Assembly: GCA_965224205.1 (NCBI GenBank)
Contig: CBDCYN010000020.1
Coordinates: 1-64,000 of the forward strand
DNA from: CBDCYN01 sp965224205
GTDB lineage: Bacteria > Planctomycetota > Phycisphaerae > Phycisphaerales > Phycisphaeraceae
Direction of reading: 5' to 3'
Length of the DNA: 64,000 bases
Shown here: positions 45,931 to 54,587 of the stretch, in pieces
Numbering within the stretch: position 1 is the first letter of the stretch
How the letters are laid out: each line of letters starts with the position of its first letter
Translations under genes and position numbers: made by a program
Notes under the pieces: model-generated
Told to the model about the DNA's origin: nothing
Database searches by the model: none
What the model saw: only the letters and a program-made list of their open reading frames with translations

Positions 45931-45984
45931 GCTGAACACTCCTTGAGTGTAAACCACGCCATCCCGTCAACCATACCCGATCTT

Positions 45985-47001
45985 TCATATCACGGGCCGA
46001 ATCACCAAATCATCGACGTCCTGCTCCACCGGCCCGCTGATCCCCCATGTCGACCACCCCAGCTGCCCCACCTGTCCCAGCCGCAGCTGCGGGACCTCCT
46101 CCGCCTTGAGGATCAGTTGTAGATCCCACGCCAGCACGTCGCCCATGTAGTTCCGCACCCATGCGGCCAACCGCTTGAAACTCTCGCCGTTCGGCAGCAA
46201 GCGTGTATAGTCCTTGAAGCTCAACGGCCCGAACTTGATCCTGAAATTCCCCTGGCAATCCCAGATCTTGGATCCGACGATCGCCGTCGAGCCCAGCGTC
46301 CCCGTCGAGGGGGATTGCCCCAGGTAGCAGCGGCAGTCCTCGGGCAGGTCGATCCACCGGCCTCGGAATTCTTCGATCTCGACCGGCACCCCGAAGAACC
46401 CCGCCAGGATCGAGCTAAGCCCCTCGGCGTGGCGGGTCTGAACGGCCAGGTGCCCGCAGAAGTGCAGCTTCGCCAGATCGGCCACCGCGTCCCGACCCCG
46501 CAGCGACTCCATCCCGATCCCGAACAGGCTACCAACGTAGACCCCAAACCGGTCCTCCTCGGGCCGGTCGAAGCTGACGGTCTGTTGGTTGCACGCCCAC
46601 GCCCGGTAGAACAGGCTGATCATCCGGTGGTGGAACATGTCCAGGAATTTGACCAGCGTCGGGTCGTTGTGGTTGCGTAGCCGGTCTCGGGCGTATGCCG
46701 TCAGGTGCAGAGGCAGCGGGCCGTTGGGCCCGAACATCCCGAAGAAGTTTACGGCGAATTCCGGGGCGCTGAGCCGGTCGCCGCGGTCGAAGTCCGCCAC
46801 GGTCGACGGGGCGAACGCCAGGGACGGCTGCTGGCAGAACCGCGCCGCATCGTCGCTGGGCCGCAGCGACCGCCCCACCCGCGGCAGGTGCGCGTGGGCG
46901 CACTCGAGCCGCCGCACGGCTTGGTAGAAATCAAAGCTGTACGGCCGTGCCTCTAGCCGCTCGGCTAGAGCATGTGCCGCTGCCCAATCCTTGCCGGCCA
47001 T
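45985..47001 (-). CDS. tssG: Type VI secretion baseplate protein TssG
   Basis: 338 residues. Family blocks include the N-terminal YSFDFYQAVRRLECA, LAFAPSTVADF, VNFFGMFGPNGPLPLHLTAYARDRLRNHNDPTLVKFLDMFHHRMISLFYRAW (read in parts) and GRWIDLPED near the end. TssG forms the baseplate wedge with TssE, TssF and TssK. Its ATG overlaps the end of tssF by 37 bp, a coupled arrangement. Confidence 0.95.
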   Translation of the reverse strand: MAGKDWAAAHALAERLEARPYSFDFYQAVRRLECAHAHLPRVGRSLRPSDDAARFCQQPSLAFAPSTVADFDRGDRLSAPEFAVNFFGMFGPNGPLPLHLTAYARDRLRNHNDPTLVKFLDMFHHRMISLFYRAWACNQQTVSFDRPEEDRFGVYVGSLFGIGMESLRGRDAVADLAKLHFCGHLAVQTRHAEGLSSILAGFFGVPVEIEEFRGRWIDLPEDCRCYLGQSPSTGTLGSTAIVGSKIWDCQGNFRIKFGPLSFKDYTRLLPNGESFKRLAAWVRNYMGDVLAWDLQLILKAEEVPQLRLGQVGQLGWSTWGISGPVEQDVDDLVIRPVI

Positions 47002-48836
47002 CGGATCACCTCACCGCGGTCTAGGGTCTTGATCACCGTCTCGGTAAAAGAGTTCAAGGAAACATACTTCGAGAAAAACCGTTCCAGCACCGCGCCCAGC
47101 AGGAACACCCCGGTGCCCTCGAACGCCGCCTCGTCGAGCGTCACCGTCAGCTCCAGCCCGCGGGCAAACGTCACGGGCCCAGGCGTGGCGACCCGACGCG
47201 TCAGCGACTGGCTAGAGATCGATTTGACCCCCTCGACCTGCCTAGCGATATGGGCCTGGGCGGTGTCCCCGTAGAGCTGCAACAGGTCGCGCAGCGACGC
47301 GGCGCCCTGCGCATCGTCGGTGTCAATCAGGGACAGGTAGTTGAGCGAAAGGTGGCTGATGAACCGCCACGCCCGCTCGCCCTCCGCGTGCACCGGCCGC
47401 GGGGCGGTGGGCCCGCTCATACACTTGACCGCTTCGACCGGGGCGCCGCTGTCCATCGTAAAATCGGTCTCGCCCCTGCCCTGGGGCATGTTCAGCGGCA
47501 GGTCACGGTTCGTGCACAGGGTCGTGACCGCCAGCTGCCGGAGGTTGCTCTGACACGGCGCGGCGTTCGAATCGACTAAGGATACGTACACCTCACTGCC
47601 GGCATAGCTCGACCGCCGGCCCATCCGCCGCTCACGGCTCGACGCGGGCCGGGGGATCCGGTGGGTCGCGAAGTACGCCCCGCCTTCCCGGCCTCCCACC
47701 AGGTCATTCGACGAGTAAAACGGCTCGAACTTCTGCTCATCGTCGGAGCGCGACCCGAAGCCCGCCACGGCGTCGATCCGGTAGACCTCAAAGTCCATCG
47801 GCCGCGTCCGGTCGGGCACCACGTGGTACTCCCACTGACGGTCCGAGAGGTGGATCCGGTCGGCCCGCTTGGGGAACAGGTTGATCGCCGGGCAGCAGAA
47901 CAACGCGAAGTGCGACGTCTCGACCACGTTCTCGAGGTACAGGTCATTTCGATTAAACAGCACGATGACGTCCAGCTCGTCGCCCGCGCACTGCTTGACG
48001 CCCCCCTCGAGCCCGCACAGGTCCACGAACATATATCGCTGGGGGAAGGCGAAGTACTCTTGGATCAGCCGGTACCCGTTGAACGACCGGTGCCCGTACG
48101 GCAGCAATGCCTCATCGTCGTCGAAACCTACTTGTTTGATCTGGCTTGCGGGGATCACCTCGTGCCACTTGGCCGGTTTGGTGGTCGGGCGCAGGACCAC
48201 GGACACCGCGTCGGAGAAGAACTGCTCGTACAGCCGCATCGGGGTGTCGTCGGAGCCGCGCAGGTAGAGCGTGAGGTTCTCTAGCGCCAGCTTGTCGAAC
48301 GTCAACCCGGCCGTAGCGCGCAGGCGCAGCCGCAGGCCCGCCTTGGCCCGGTCGTCGTAGGGGATGTCGAGCGTGGCGATCTCGCGGGTGTAGTACTGGG
48401 CCTGAGTGATCTCCAGGGGCCAGAGGGTCACGTCGTGGGCGGTGCGGTATTCGCAAGCGGTCTGGTCCTTCTCACCCAGCAGGCTCCGCAGGACGTTGCC
48501 GCGCTCAACCACAAACCCGTCCTCCAACGCCCCCTCGTTGAGGTCGGGCTGGAACTGGACGACCGCCATCGACGGGACCGGGCACAGGTAGTGCGGGGCG
48601 ACGTTCTCGAATAGGTGCTGAGTGAACCGGGGGAACTCGGCGTCGAGCTTGAGCTGGACGCGCGCGGCCATGAACGCGAAACCTTCGAGCAGGCGCTCGA
48701 CGTACGGGTCGGCGCACTCGAACGAGTCGAGCCCCAGCCGCCCCGCGATCCTCGGGAACCGCGCCGCGAACTCGCCGCTCATCTCCCGCAGGTGCTGAAG
48801 CTCACGGTTGTAGTAGTAAAGAAAACGCCTATCCAT
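46965..48836 (-). CDS. tssF: Type VI secretion baseplate protein TssF
   Basis: 623 residues. The start MDRRFLYYYNRELQHLREMSGEFA and the block DPYVERLLEGFAFMAARVQLKLD, then LFENVAPHYLCPVPSM, are diagnostic of TssF/VasA. A central SHFALFCCPAINLFPKRADRI motif and the C-terminal LTVTLDEAAFEGTGVFLLG are also conserved. Baseplate wedge component. Overlaps the tssE stop by 8 bp. Confidence 0.96.
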   Translation of the reverse strand: MDRRFLYYYNRELQHLREMSGEFAARFPRIAGRLGLDSFECADPYVERLLEGFAFMAARVQLKLDAEFPRFTQHLFENVAPHYLCPVPSMAVVQFQPDLNEGALEDGFVVERGNVLRSLLGEKDQTACEYRTAHDVTLWPLEITQAQYYTREIATLDIPYDDRAKAGLRLRLRATAGLTFDKLALENLTLYLRGSDDTPMRLYEQFFSDAVSVVLRPTTKPAKWHEVIPASQIKQVGFDDDEALLPYGHRSFNGYRLIQEYFAFPQRYMFVDLCGLEGGVKQCAGDELDVIVLFNRNDLYLENVVETSHFALFCCPAINLFPKRADRIHLSDRQWEYHVVPDRTRPMDFEVYRIDAVAGFGSRSDDEQKFEPFYSSNDLVGGREGGAYFATHRIPRPASSRERRMGRRSSYAGSEVYVSLVDSNAAPCQSNLRQLAVTTLCTNRDLPLNMPQGRGETDFTMDSGAPVEAVKCMSGPTAPRPVHAEGERAWRFISHLSLNYLSLIDTDDAQGAASLRDLLQLYGDTAQAHIARQVEGVKSISSQSLTRRVATPGPVTFARGLELTVTLDEAAFEGTGVFLLGAVLERFFSKYVSLNSFTETVIKTLDRGEVIRWPARIGQRHML

Positions 48837-49338
48837 TGGGCCGGTTCTCGACCGTGCACTGACCCGTTTCGAGGTCCATCTCGGTCTGGATGTACAACGC
48901 CTCGGGGAACGGCTGGGACCACAGGTCGCCCTCGATCTCGAACGTCAGGCACGTGGGGCCCATGACATCGGGGTCGACCTTGGCCCGGATCGACATCGAC
49001 TGGGGCAGGATCCGCGGCTCGAAATCCTGGATCGCTCGCAAGACGATCCGCTCCATCTCGAACGGGTCGACCGTCGCGCTCGTGCCCCCGGTGAAATCAG
49101 GGATCCCGTAGTTGAGCACAGACTTCTGGACCTGCGGAAAATCGTCGAGATCGTCGTAACGCGACCGGTGTGAGGCGGTGTTGAGCAGCCACAACAGGTC
49201 GCGCAGCACCGCTTGGCGGTACTGCCTCATCGACATCACCCGCGCCTCGCGGGACTCGTGCTTCGCGAACGGGTCGTCGTCGGTGAGGCGGTCGAGCAGG
49301 CACGGCTGGAGCCGCTCGCGGGGCGCTAACTCAACCAT
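48829..49338 (-). CDS. tssE: Type VI secretion baseplate protein TssE
   Basis: 169 residues. gp25-like: LLDRLTDDDPF at the N-terminus, AVLRDLLWLLNTASHRSR, LDDFPQVQKSVLNYGIPDF and IRAIQDFEPRI-like block (VLRAIQDFEPRILPQSM), with the gp25 GxPDF motif. The ATG at 49338 follows GAGGAG by 7 nt; a longer frame is rejected. Overlaps tagJ by 8 bp upstream. Confidence 0.95.
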   Translation of the reverse strand: MVELAPRERLQPCLLDRLTDDDPFAKHESREARVMSMRQYRQAVLRDLLWLLNTASHRSRYDDLDDFPQVQKSVLNYGIPDFTGGTSATVDPFEMERIVLRAIQDFEPRILPQSMSIRAKVDPDVMGPTCLTFEIEGDLWSQPFPEALYIQTEMDLETGQCTVENRPNG

Positions 49339-50188
49339 CGGCCGACTCCTCTTCGGGTGCGTGAGCGGCGGCGTCTTCGACCTCGTTATCGAAAACGATG
49401 GACCGGGCCTCGAGCAGGGGGAAATCGTCCTCATCGGTGGCGAGGATCCGCTGACCTAAGCCGATAACGACTCCGCCCTCACCGTCGGCGCCGCCGCTGG
49501 GGTGGACCCACTGGGTCTTGCGGGCCATGCGGATCTGGTTGTCGTCGCTGGCGTGCGAGCCGGGGTAGCGCGTCGGGATCAGGGCTACGGACTCGCCGCC
49601 GTTGGTCCACTTGATCTGCGCCGGGATCCATACCAGGTCGCGCAGGTCGGCGGGCGGCTCGATCATGACCTCGTGGACACGAACCAGGGGCACCCAGTAG
49701 TACCGGCCGTTGATGACCGCTTCGAGGATCGGCCCGGTGCGCGGATCGGCGTCGGCGATCCACGCGAACGGGTGGCCGTTGAGGGTGCCCGAGACCGCCG
49801 GGGCGGCTTCGAGGGCCCGGTCCCATAGCTGCTGGGCGCCGGCGGTTTGGCCCTGGGCCAGCAGCTGGTTGGCCTGGACCATCCAGCTCACCCACTGGTC
49901 GGGTTGCCCGAAGATGACCGGCGACCGCTTGCCGGCGAAGATCTCTGCCCGCAGGGCCTCGGCGTTGAGCGCGGTGCGGCACATCTGGGCCATCGGCAGG
50001 TTCAGCGGGTCCATCTCCGCGGCGACGTTGAGCTGGGTGATCGCCCGGTCCCATTGGCCCAGGACCGAAAGCAACTGGAACAAAAAAACGCGGTACTTCG
50101 CGTTCGAGGGGTCCTTGCGGACTTGCTCTTGGAGACTCTCTAGGGCCTGTGCCAGCTCTCCTTGTCGCAGCAGCTCTTCGGCTTGCAT
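49331..50188 (-). CDS. tagJ: T6SS accessory protein TagJ (ImpE family)
   Basis: 285 residues. The first half is TPR-like helices (LLRQGELAQALESLQEQVRKDPSNAKYRVFLFQLL, seen in parts), the second half has the ImpE block FAWIADADPRTGPILEAVINGRYYWVPL and WIPAQIKWTNGGES. TagJ binds ClpV and the sheath protein TssB in some T6SS. GGAG is 7 nt before the ATG at 50188. An acidic tail of about 25 residues ends the protein. Confidence 0.92.
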   Translation of the reverse strand: MQAEELLRQGELAQALESLQEQVRKDPSNAKYRVFLFQLLSVLGQWDRAITQLNVAAEMDPLNLPMAQMCRTALNAEALRAEIFAGKRSPVIFGQPDQWVSWMVQANQLLAQGQTAGAQQLWDRALEAAPAVSGTLNGHPFAWIADADPRTGPILEAVINGRYYWVPLVRVHEVMIEPPADLRDLVWIPAQIKWTNGGESVALIPTRYPGSHASDDNQIRMARKTQWVHPSGGADGEGGVVIGLGQRILATDEDDFPLLEARSIVFDNEVEDAAAHAPEEESADG

Positions 50189-50250
50189 CGGGACGCTCCA
50201 CCTCAACGGCGCGGGCCGGGGGGGGTTGTTCACGGTTAGGTTATACGTTC

Positions 50251-50287
50251 AAAAAAGAAAAAACGTGGCGAGGGTTAACCCGCCACG
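50251..50287 (-). terminator. Rho-independent terminator after hcp
   Basis: On the minus strand CGTGGCG pairs with CGCCACG around a short GGGTTAACCC-type inner part, followed by TTTTTTCTTTTTT. Lies 22 bp past the hcp stop. Fits high separate expression of hcp with partial read-through to tagJ. Confidence 0.85.
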
Positions 50288-50308
50288 CTCTAGGGTCATG
50301 ATGAATCG

Positions 50309-50806
50309 TTAGCCGCCCTTATTGACGTGCAGGTCCCAGTGGGTGGCCACGTCGCCCTTGGGCTTGCCGGTCTTGTGGTCGGTCTCGGTGTAGGTCCATT
50401 CGATCTTGCCGTAGGCGAAGGCCACCTCTTCCAGGGGCAGGGAGTCGCCGCCGGAAGCTGACCCGCCGGGGCGGACCGATGAGACGATCACGTCCGACAT
50501 CTTGTAGTGCATGTACTTCTGCTTGTCCCCGGTGGCCCGGCACAGTTCGACCTCGATCGAGCCGATGTGCTCGCCGTTGCAGCAGGCCAGGTTCAGCTTC
50601 GGCGAGGCTTTGTCGAGGGTCTTGACACACGAGAAATCCGCGTGGTCGCACCGCTCAGCCGACCGGCCCCCGCCGCTGGAAACCGACCCGCTCGATAGCT
50701 GGGACACGCCGTGGCTAAACGACAACAGCTCGATCCAGTCCGCGTGCTTGTCGTCGGTGCACTCGCCGGGGATGGTCTCGATCTTTAAGAAACAGTCAAA
50801 CGCCAT
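50309..50806 (-). CDS. hcp: Type VI secretion tube protein Hcp (TssD)
   Basis: 165 residues. Inner tube subunit of the T6SS. Opens MAFDCFLKIETIPGECTDDKHADWIEL and has FSHGVSQ, the SADFSCVKTLDKASPKL-type block (HADFSCVKTLDKASPKL), SIEVELCRA and the C-terminal PKGDVATHWDL. AAAGGAG upstream. Followed by a strong terminator, preceded by tssC at 149 bp. Confidence 0.96.
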   Translation of the reverse strand: MAFDCFLKIETIPGECTDDKHADWIELLSFSHGVSQLSSGSVSSGGGRSAERCDHADFSCVKTLDKASPKLNLACCNGEHIGSIEVELCRATGDKQKYMHYKMSDVIVSSVRPGGSASGGDSLPLEEVAFAYGKIEWTYTETDHKTGKPKGDVATHWDLHVNKGG

Positions 50807-50954
50807 AGAAGACTCCTTTACGCTTGTCAGAGTATGGATTTGAAACGGTATTTATCCCAATGTTTTACCCATCGGGTATCTCGCACCGTCTCAGCAGTCG
50901 ACCGGGGCGCGGCGGGCGTGCCGACCGTTGTATACGGATGCCGCGCACGGGCCG

Positions 50955-52451
50955 TTAACCGCCGCCCTTCTGTGACGGCAGCTTCGAGACCAGCCGCAGC
51001 GAAACGGTCAGGCCCTCGAGCTGGTAGTGGGGCCGCAGGAAGAACTTCGAGGTGTAGTACCCCGGGTTGCCGGGGACCTCTTCGACGACGACCTCGGCGG
51101 CAGCCAACGGGTACTTGGCCTTAGTCTCTTCGCCGGCGTTGGGATCGACCGTGACGTAATTCGTGATCCACTTGTTGAGCCAGTCCTGCATGTCCTTGCG
51201 CTCTTTGAACGAGCCAATCTTGTCGCGCACGATGCACTTTAGGTAGTGGGCGAACCGGCAGGTCGAGAATAAGTACGGCAGCCGGGCGGCGAGGTTGGCG
51301 TTGGCGGTAGCATCCGGGTCGTCGTACTCGGCCGGCTTCTGGAGGGACTGGGCGCCGATGAAGACCGCGTAGTCGGTGTTCTTCCAGTGCGACAGGGGCA
51401 TCAGGCCGTTCTTGGCCAGCTCCGCCTCACGGCGGTCGGTGATCGCGATCTCGGTGGGGCACTTCATATCCACGCCCCCGTCGTCGGTGGGGAAGGTGTG
51501 GCAGGGTAGGCCCTCGACCATGCCCCCGCTTTCGACGCCGCGGATCCGGGTGCACCAGCCATAGAGCTTGAACGCCCGGTTGACGTTCGTGGCCATGGCG
51601 TACGCGGCGTTGGACCAGCAATATTTATTGTGGTCGGCGCCCTCGGTGTCTTCCTCGAAGTCGAACTCCTCGACGGGGTCGGTCTTCGAGCCGTAGGGCA
51701 GCCGCGCCAGGAACCGGGGCATGGCCAGGCCGATGTACCTCGAGTCCTCGGATTCCCGCAGGGACCGCCACGGGGCGTACTCGGGGGTCTGGAAGATCTT
51801 GGTCAGGTCGCGGGGGTCGCCTAGTTCCTGCCAGGAGTCCATGTTCATCAGCTGGGGCGCGGCCGAGGCGATGAACGGGGCGTGGGCGGCGGCGGCGATC
51901 TGGGCCATGCCGTTGAGGATCGCCACGTCCGGGGGGGTGTGGTCGAACGCGTAATCGCCCATGATGCACCCGTAGGGCTCGCCGCCGGGGGCGCCGTATT
52001 CTTCTTCGTAGAACTTCTTGAAGACTGGGCTCTGGTCCCAGGCGGTGCCCTTGTACTTCTTGAGGGTCTTGCCCAGCTCCTTCTTGGAGATGTTGAAGAC
52101 CTTGATCTTGAGCATCTCGTCGGTTTCGGTGTTGTTGACGAGGTAGTGCAGGCCGCGCCACGAGCCCTCGAGGGCCTTGAAGTCTTCGTGGTGCATGATC
52201 AGGTTGATCTGCTCGGTGAGTTTTTTGTCGAGCTCGGCGATGATGGCCTCGATCGTCTTGACCGCGTCTTCGGAGACGACCCCGGTGTCGGCCAGGGCCT
52301 GGCCGGCGAGGGTGTTGACCGCCTCCTTGATCGATTCGCTCATCGCGTCGGACTTGGGTTTGAATTCTTTGGTGAGCAGAGATTCAAACGCAGACGGCTC
52401 GAACGTTTTGACCTCTGCCTGCGCCTGCTGTTCCGGATTCGCTTCTGCCAT
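50955..52451 (-). CDS. tssC: Type VI secretion sheath large subunit TssC
   Basis: 498 residues. With TssB forms the contractile sheath. Family blocks: DFKALEGSWRGLHYLVNNTETD, SPVFKKFYEEEYGAPGGEPYG, MAQIAAAAHAPFIASAAP, and near the C-terminus LAARLPYLFSTCRFAHYLKCI. GAGGA lies 8 nt before the ATG. It follows tssB after 72 bp on the same strand. Confidence 0.97.
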   Translation of the reverse strand: MAEANPEQQAQAEVKTFEPSAFESLLTKEFKPKSDAMSESIKEAVNTLAGQALADTGVVSEDAVKTIEAIIAELDKKLTEQINLIMHHEDFKALEGSWRGLHYLVNNTETDEMLKIKVFNISKKELGKTLKKYKGTAWDQSPVFKKFYEEEYGAPGGEPYGCIMGDYAFDHTPPDVAILNGMAQIAAAAHAPFIASAAPQLMNMDSWQELGDPRDLTKIFQTPEYAPWRSLRESEDSRYIGLAMPRFLARLPYGSKTDPVEEFDFEEDTEGADHNKYCWSNAAYAMATNVNRAFKLYGWCTRIRGVESGGMVEGLPCHTFPTDDGGVDMKCPTEIAITDRREAELAKNGLMPLSHWKNTDYAVFIGAQSLQKPAEYDDPDATANANLAARLPYLFSTCRFAHYLKCIVRDKIGSFKERKDMQDWLNKWITNYVTVDPNAGEETKAKYPLAAAEVVVEEVPGNPGYYTSKFFLRPHYQLEGLTVSLRLVSKLPSQKGGG

Positions 52452-52523
52452 GGGGTCTGTCCTCGCTTGCCTAGTGCGGGTTCAAAAGTATCGTGGTTGA
52501 CGTCGTCCTCAATGCTCTGCGTG

Positions 52524-53033
52524 TTAGCCCTCTTCCTCAGCCGGCTTGGCCGCAGACGACAGGGCCTGCAACAGCGCCGGGTCCTGCAGCGCGTCGGCGA
52601 TCAGTTTTTCGGCGCCGCTCTTGCCGTCCATCCACGTCAACAAGTTCGACAGCTGTGTCCGGGCGGTCAGCAGCTTGTTGAGCGAATCGACCTTCCGCGC
52701 CACCGCGGCTGGGGAGAAATCCTCCATCGACTCGAACGTGAGGTCGACCGACAGCTCGTCCTCGCCGGTGAGCGTGTTGGGCACGCGGAACGCGACGCGG
52801 GGCTTCATCGCCTTGAGGCGGTCGTCGAAGTTGTCGACGTCGATCTCGTCGCATTTTCGGTCCGAGACCGGCGGCAGCTCCTCGGCGGACTTGCCCGAGA
52901 GGTCGGCCATCACGCCCATCACGAACGGGAGGTTGACTTTTTTCTCTGCCCCGTAGAGCTCCACGTCGTACTCGATCTGCACGCGTGGGGCCCGGTTACG
53001 CTGGATAAATTTTTGGCTGCTGGCTCTAGCCAT
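52524..53033 (-). CDS. tssB: Type VI secretion sheath small subunit TssB
   Basis: 169 residues. Blocks: FIQRNRAPRVQIEYDVELYG, LPFVMGVMADLSGKS, FDDRLKAMKPRVAFRVPNTL and FESMEDFSPAAVARKV are diagnostic. Two ATGs (53036, 53033) and a TTG follow AGGAG; spacing favours 53033. Confidence 0.96.
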   Translation of the reverse strand: MARASSQKFIQRNRAPRVQIEYDVELYGAEKKVNLPFVMGVMADLSGKSAEELPPVSDRKCDEIDVDNFDDRLKAMKPRVAFRVPNTLTGEDELSVDLTFESMEDFSPAAVARKVDSLNKLLTARTQLSNLLTWMDGKSGAEKLIADALQDPALLQALSSAAKPAEEEG

Positions 53034-53365
53034 CATCAACTCCTGTGTTGGTCAACGGTCCTCAAAACCGTAGTACGAGGCATACGGGTCGATCGCACGG
53101 TTCAAAATAGAACAATCGTTCTTGCCCGGCGGCGAGATGAGGTGGCGGCTACCTTCCGCAACGGTCGGCCGGCCTTGCCTCGCGCGTCGTGCATGGGATC
53201 CTCAATCGTAAACGTCCGCCCTAGCATTGATCGGTTTTCGGCCCAAAGGCACGTTGAATTCACCTTCAGGGCTGAGGTTATCACCCCCCCTGCCTGGCAC
53301 CAGACAACGCGACCCGGGATCGACGCGTGTGTGTCGATGCGCCTTAATCGCCGCAGGACTGGAAG
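53034..53365. other. Intergenic stretch between tssA and tssB
   Basis: 332 bp without a supported gene. It probably holds the promoter for tssB-tssC-hcp; no clear boxes were identified. Confidence 0.5.
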
Positions 53366-54439
53366 TTACTCGTCCTGCGCAGCACTGTCAACCCCACTGA
53401 TGACCTCGATCTGCGCCACCGCGTCGGGCGATAAATCAGCGATAATCTCCATGAAATCCATCGTTACCAGCCTACGGGCCCGCTTCAAGATCACCGGGAC
53501 CGGGCTTGAAGGCTCTTGGGTCTGATAATATTTAAAGATCTTGTCGATCGCGTTGAGCACGTCTTGGCGGGTGCGCACCTCGCCAGAAAGTGCAGCGGTC
53601 GGCGCGGCCTGCGGCGCCGACCCATTGGCCGTATCGACCCCGTCAACACCCCCTTCCGGGACGGCGTGGCCCCGCTTCTCGAGGGCCCTGGTCACGATCC
53701 CCGCGATCGCGTTGAGCAGTTTGATCAATCCGCTAAGGTCGGTGCCGTGACCAGCGCTAACTTTTTCGGTCAGGAACGATTCGATCGCGCGGATCTGCTC
53801 CACCGCCCGGGCGATGGCTTGGGCGTTGTGTGATAACGTTTCGAGCTGCGTATCCTCAAACGCCGCTTCGACGGTGCTCATCTGCACCGGGGGCGAATCC
53901 GGGTCTTCGGGGAGGGTTAATTCACCGCTAGCGACAAGGTAATTGTGGTATGAATACCGCCCCAGCTGCGGGGATTCGCACAGGTAGACCTCATGAAGGC
54001 GCCGCTGAACGCACGTAGGGTCTTCCGGGTTAGGGGGCTGACCCAAGGAATCGAGGATATTGATCCGCTCCGTGGGGTCGTTGTCGTCGTCGGGGTCGAG
54101 TTGGGGGTGGATCGTGTCCCAGTATCGCTCAAGCTGGCTGCGGAGCACCTCCAGAGCGTCGGCCAACCCCGGCAGCCCGTCGAGCTTCATCGCCGCCACG
54201 AGCAGGAACTTGTAGACCCGCAGGTGTTTGCATTTTTTAACGAACTCGATGGACTCTTCTTTAAGCCGACGCCAGTCGGGGTCCTCCGCGGGCCGGATAT
54301 GATCGCCGATCGCCGTTTCCTCCCGGCCTCTGGCGATCTCTTCGATCGCGAAATACGACGCGTCGTATTCCATGTTCGGCCCCGACGGCGCGTCCGGGGA
54401 CACCTCAGACATTAATTCATCTATCGGGATCGAACTCAC
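53366..54439 (-). CDS. tssA: Type VI secretion protein TssA
   Basis: 357 residues. The ImpA N-terminal domain is clear: SPDAPSGPNMEYDASYFAIEEIARG, then HLRVYKFLLVAAMKLDGLPGLADALEVLRSQLERYWDTIHPQLD (in parts) with DDDNDPTERINILDSL. The C-terminal half is less conserved, with a linker at ~265-290 and AINAIDKIFKYYQTQEPSSPVP-type block. TssA primes and caps the growing sheath. The start appears to be GTG at 54439, with no strong Shine-Dalgarno. Confidence 0.93.
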   Translation of the reverse strand: MSSIPIDELMSEVSPDAPSGPNMEYDASYFAIEEIARGREETAIGDHIRPAEDPDWRRLKEESIEFVKKCKHLRVYKFLLVAAMKLDGLPGLADALEVLRSQLERYWDTIHPQLDPDDDNDPTERINILDSLGQPPNPEDPTCVQRRLHEVYLCESPQLGRYSYHNYLVASGELTLPEDPDSPPVQMSTVEAAFEDTQLETLSHNAQAIARAVEQIRAIESFLTEKVSAGHGTDLSGLIKLLNAIAGIVTRALEKRGHAVPEGGVDGVDTANGSAPQAAPTAALSGEVRTRQDVLNAIDKIFKYYQTQEPSSPVPVILKRARRLVTMDFMEIIADLSPDAVAQIEVISGVDSAAQDE

Positions 54440-54587
54440 TGGATCATCGCCCTTATTGCCCTGGATACCGTCAACACTTCACCACAGTCCCTCGCAGGCC
54501 AGTAACGCCAACCGGTCACTTCTTTATACGCACGAACACGCCCTATCTATCCGAACCGACCCAGTACGGGCCATCAAGAAGCCTGCG

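Noticed and set aside
51882..53525. Plus-strand frame of 547 codons across tssC and tssB
   Set aside because: Crosses two well-supported genes and an intergenic region; no family motif.
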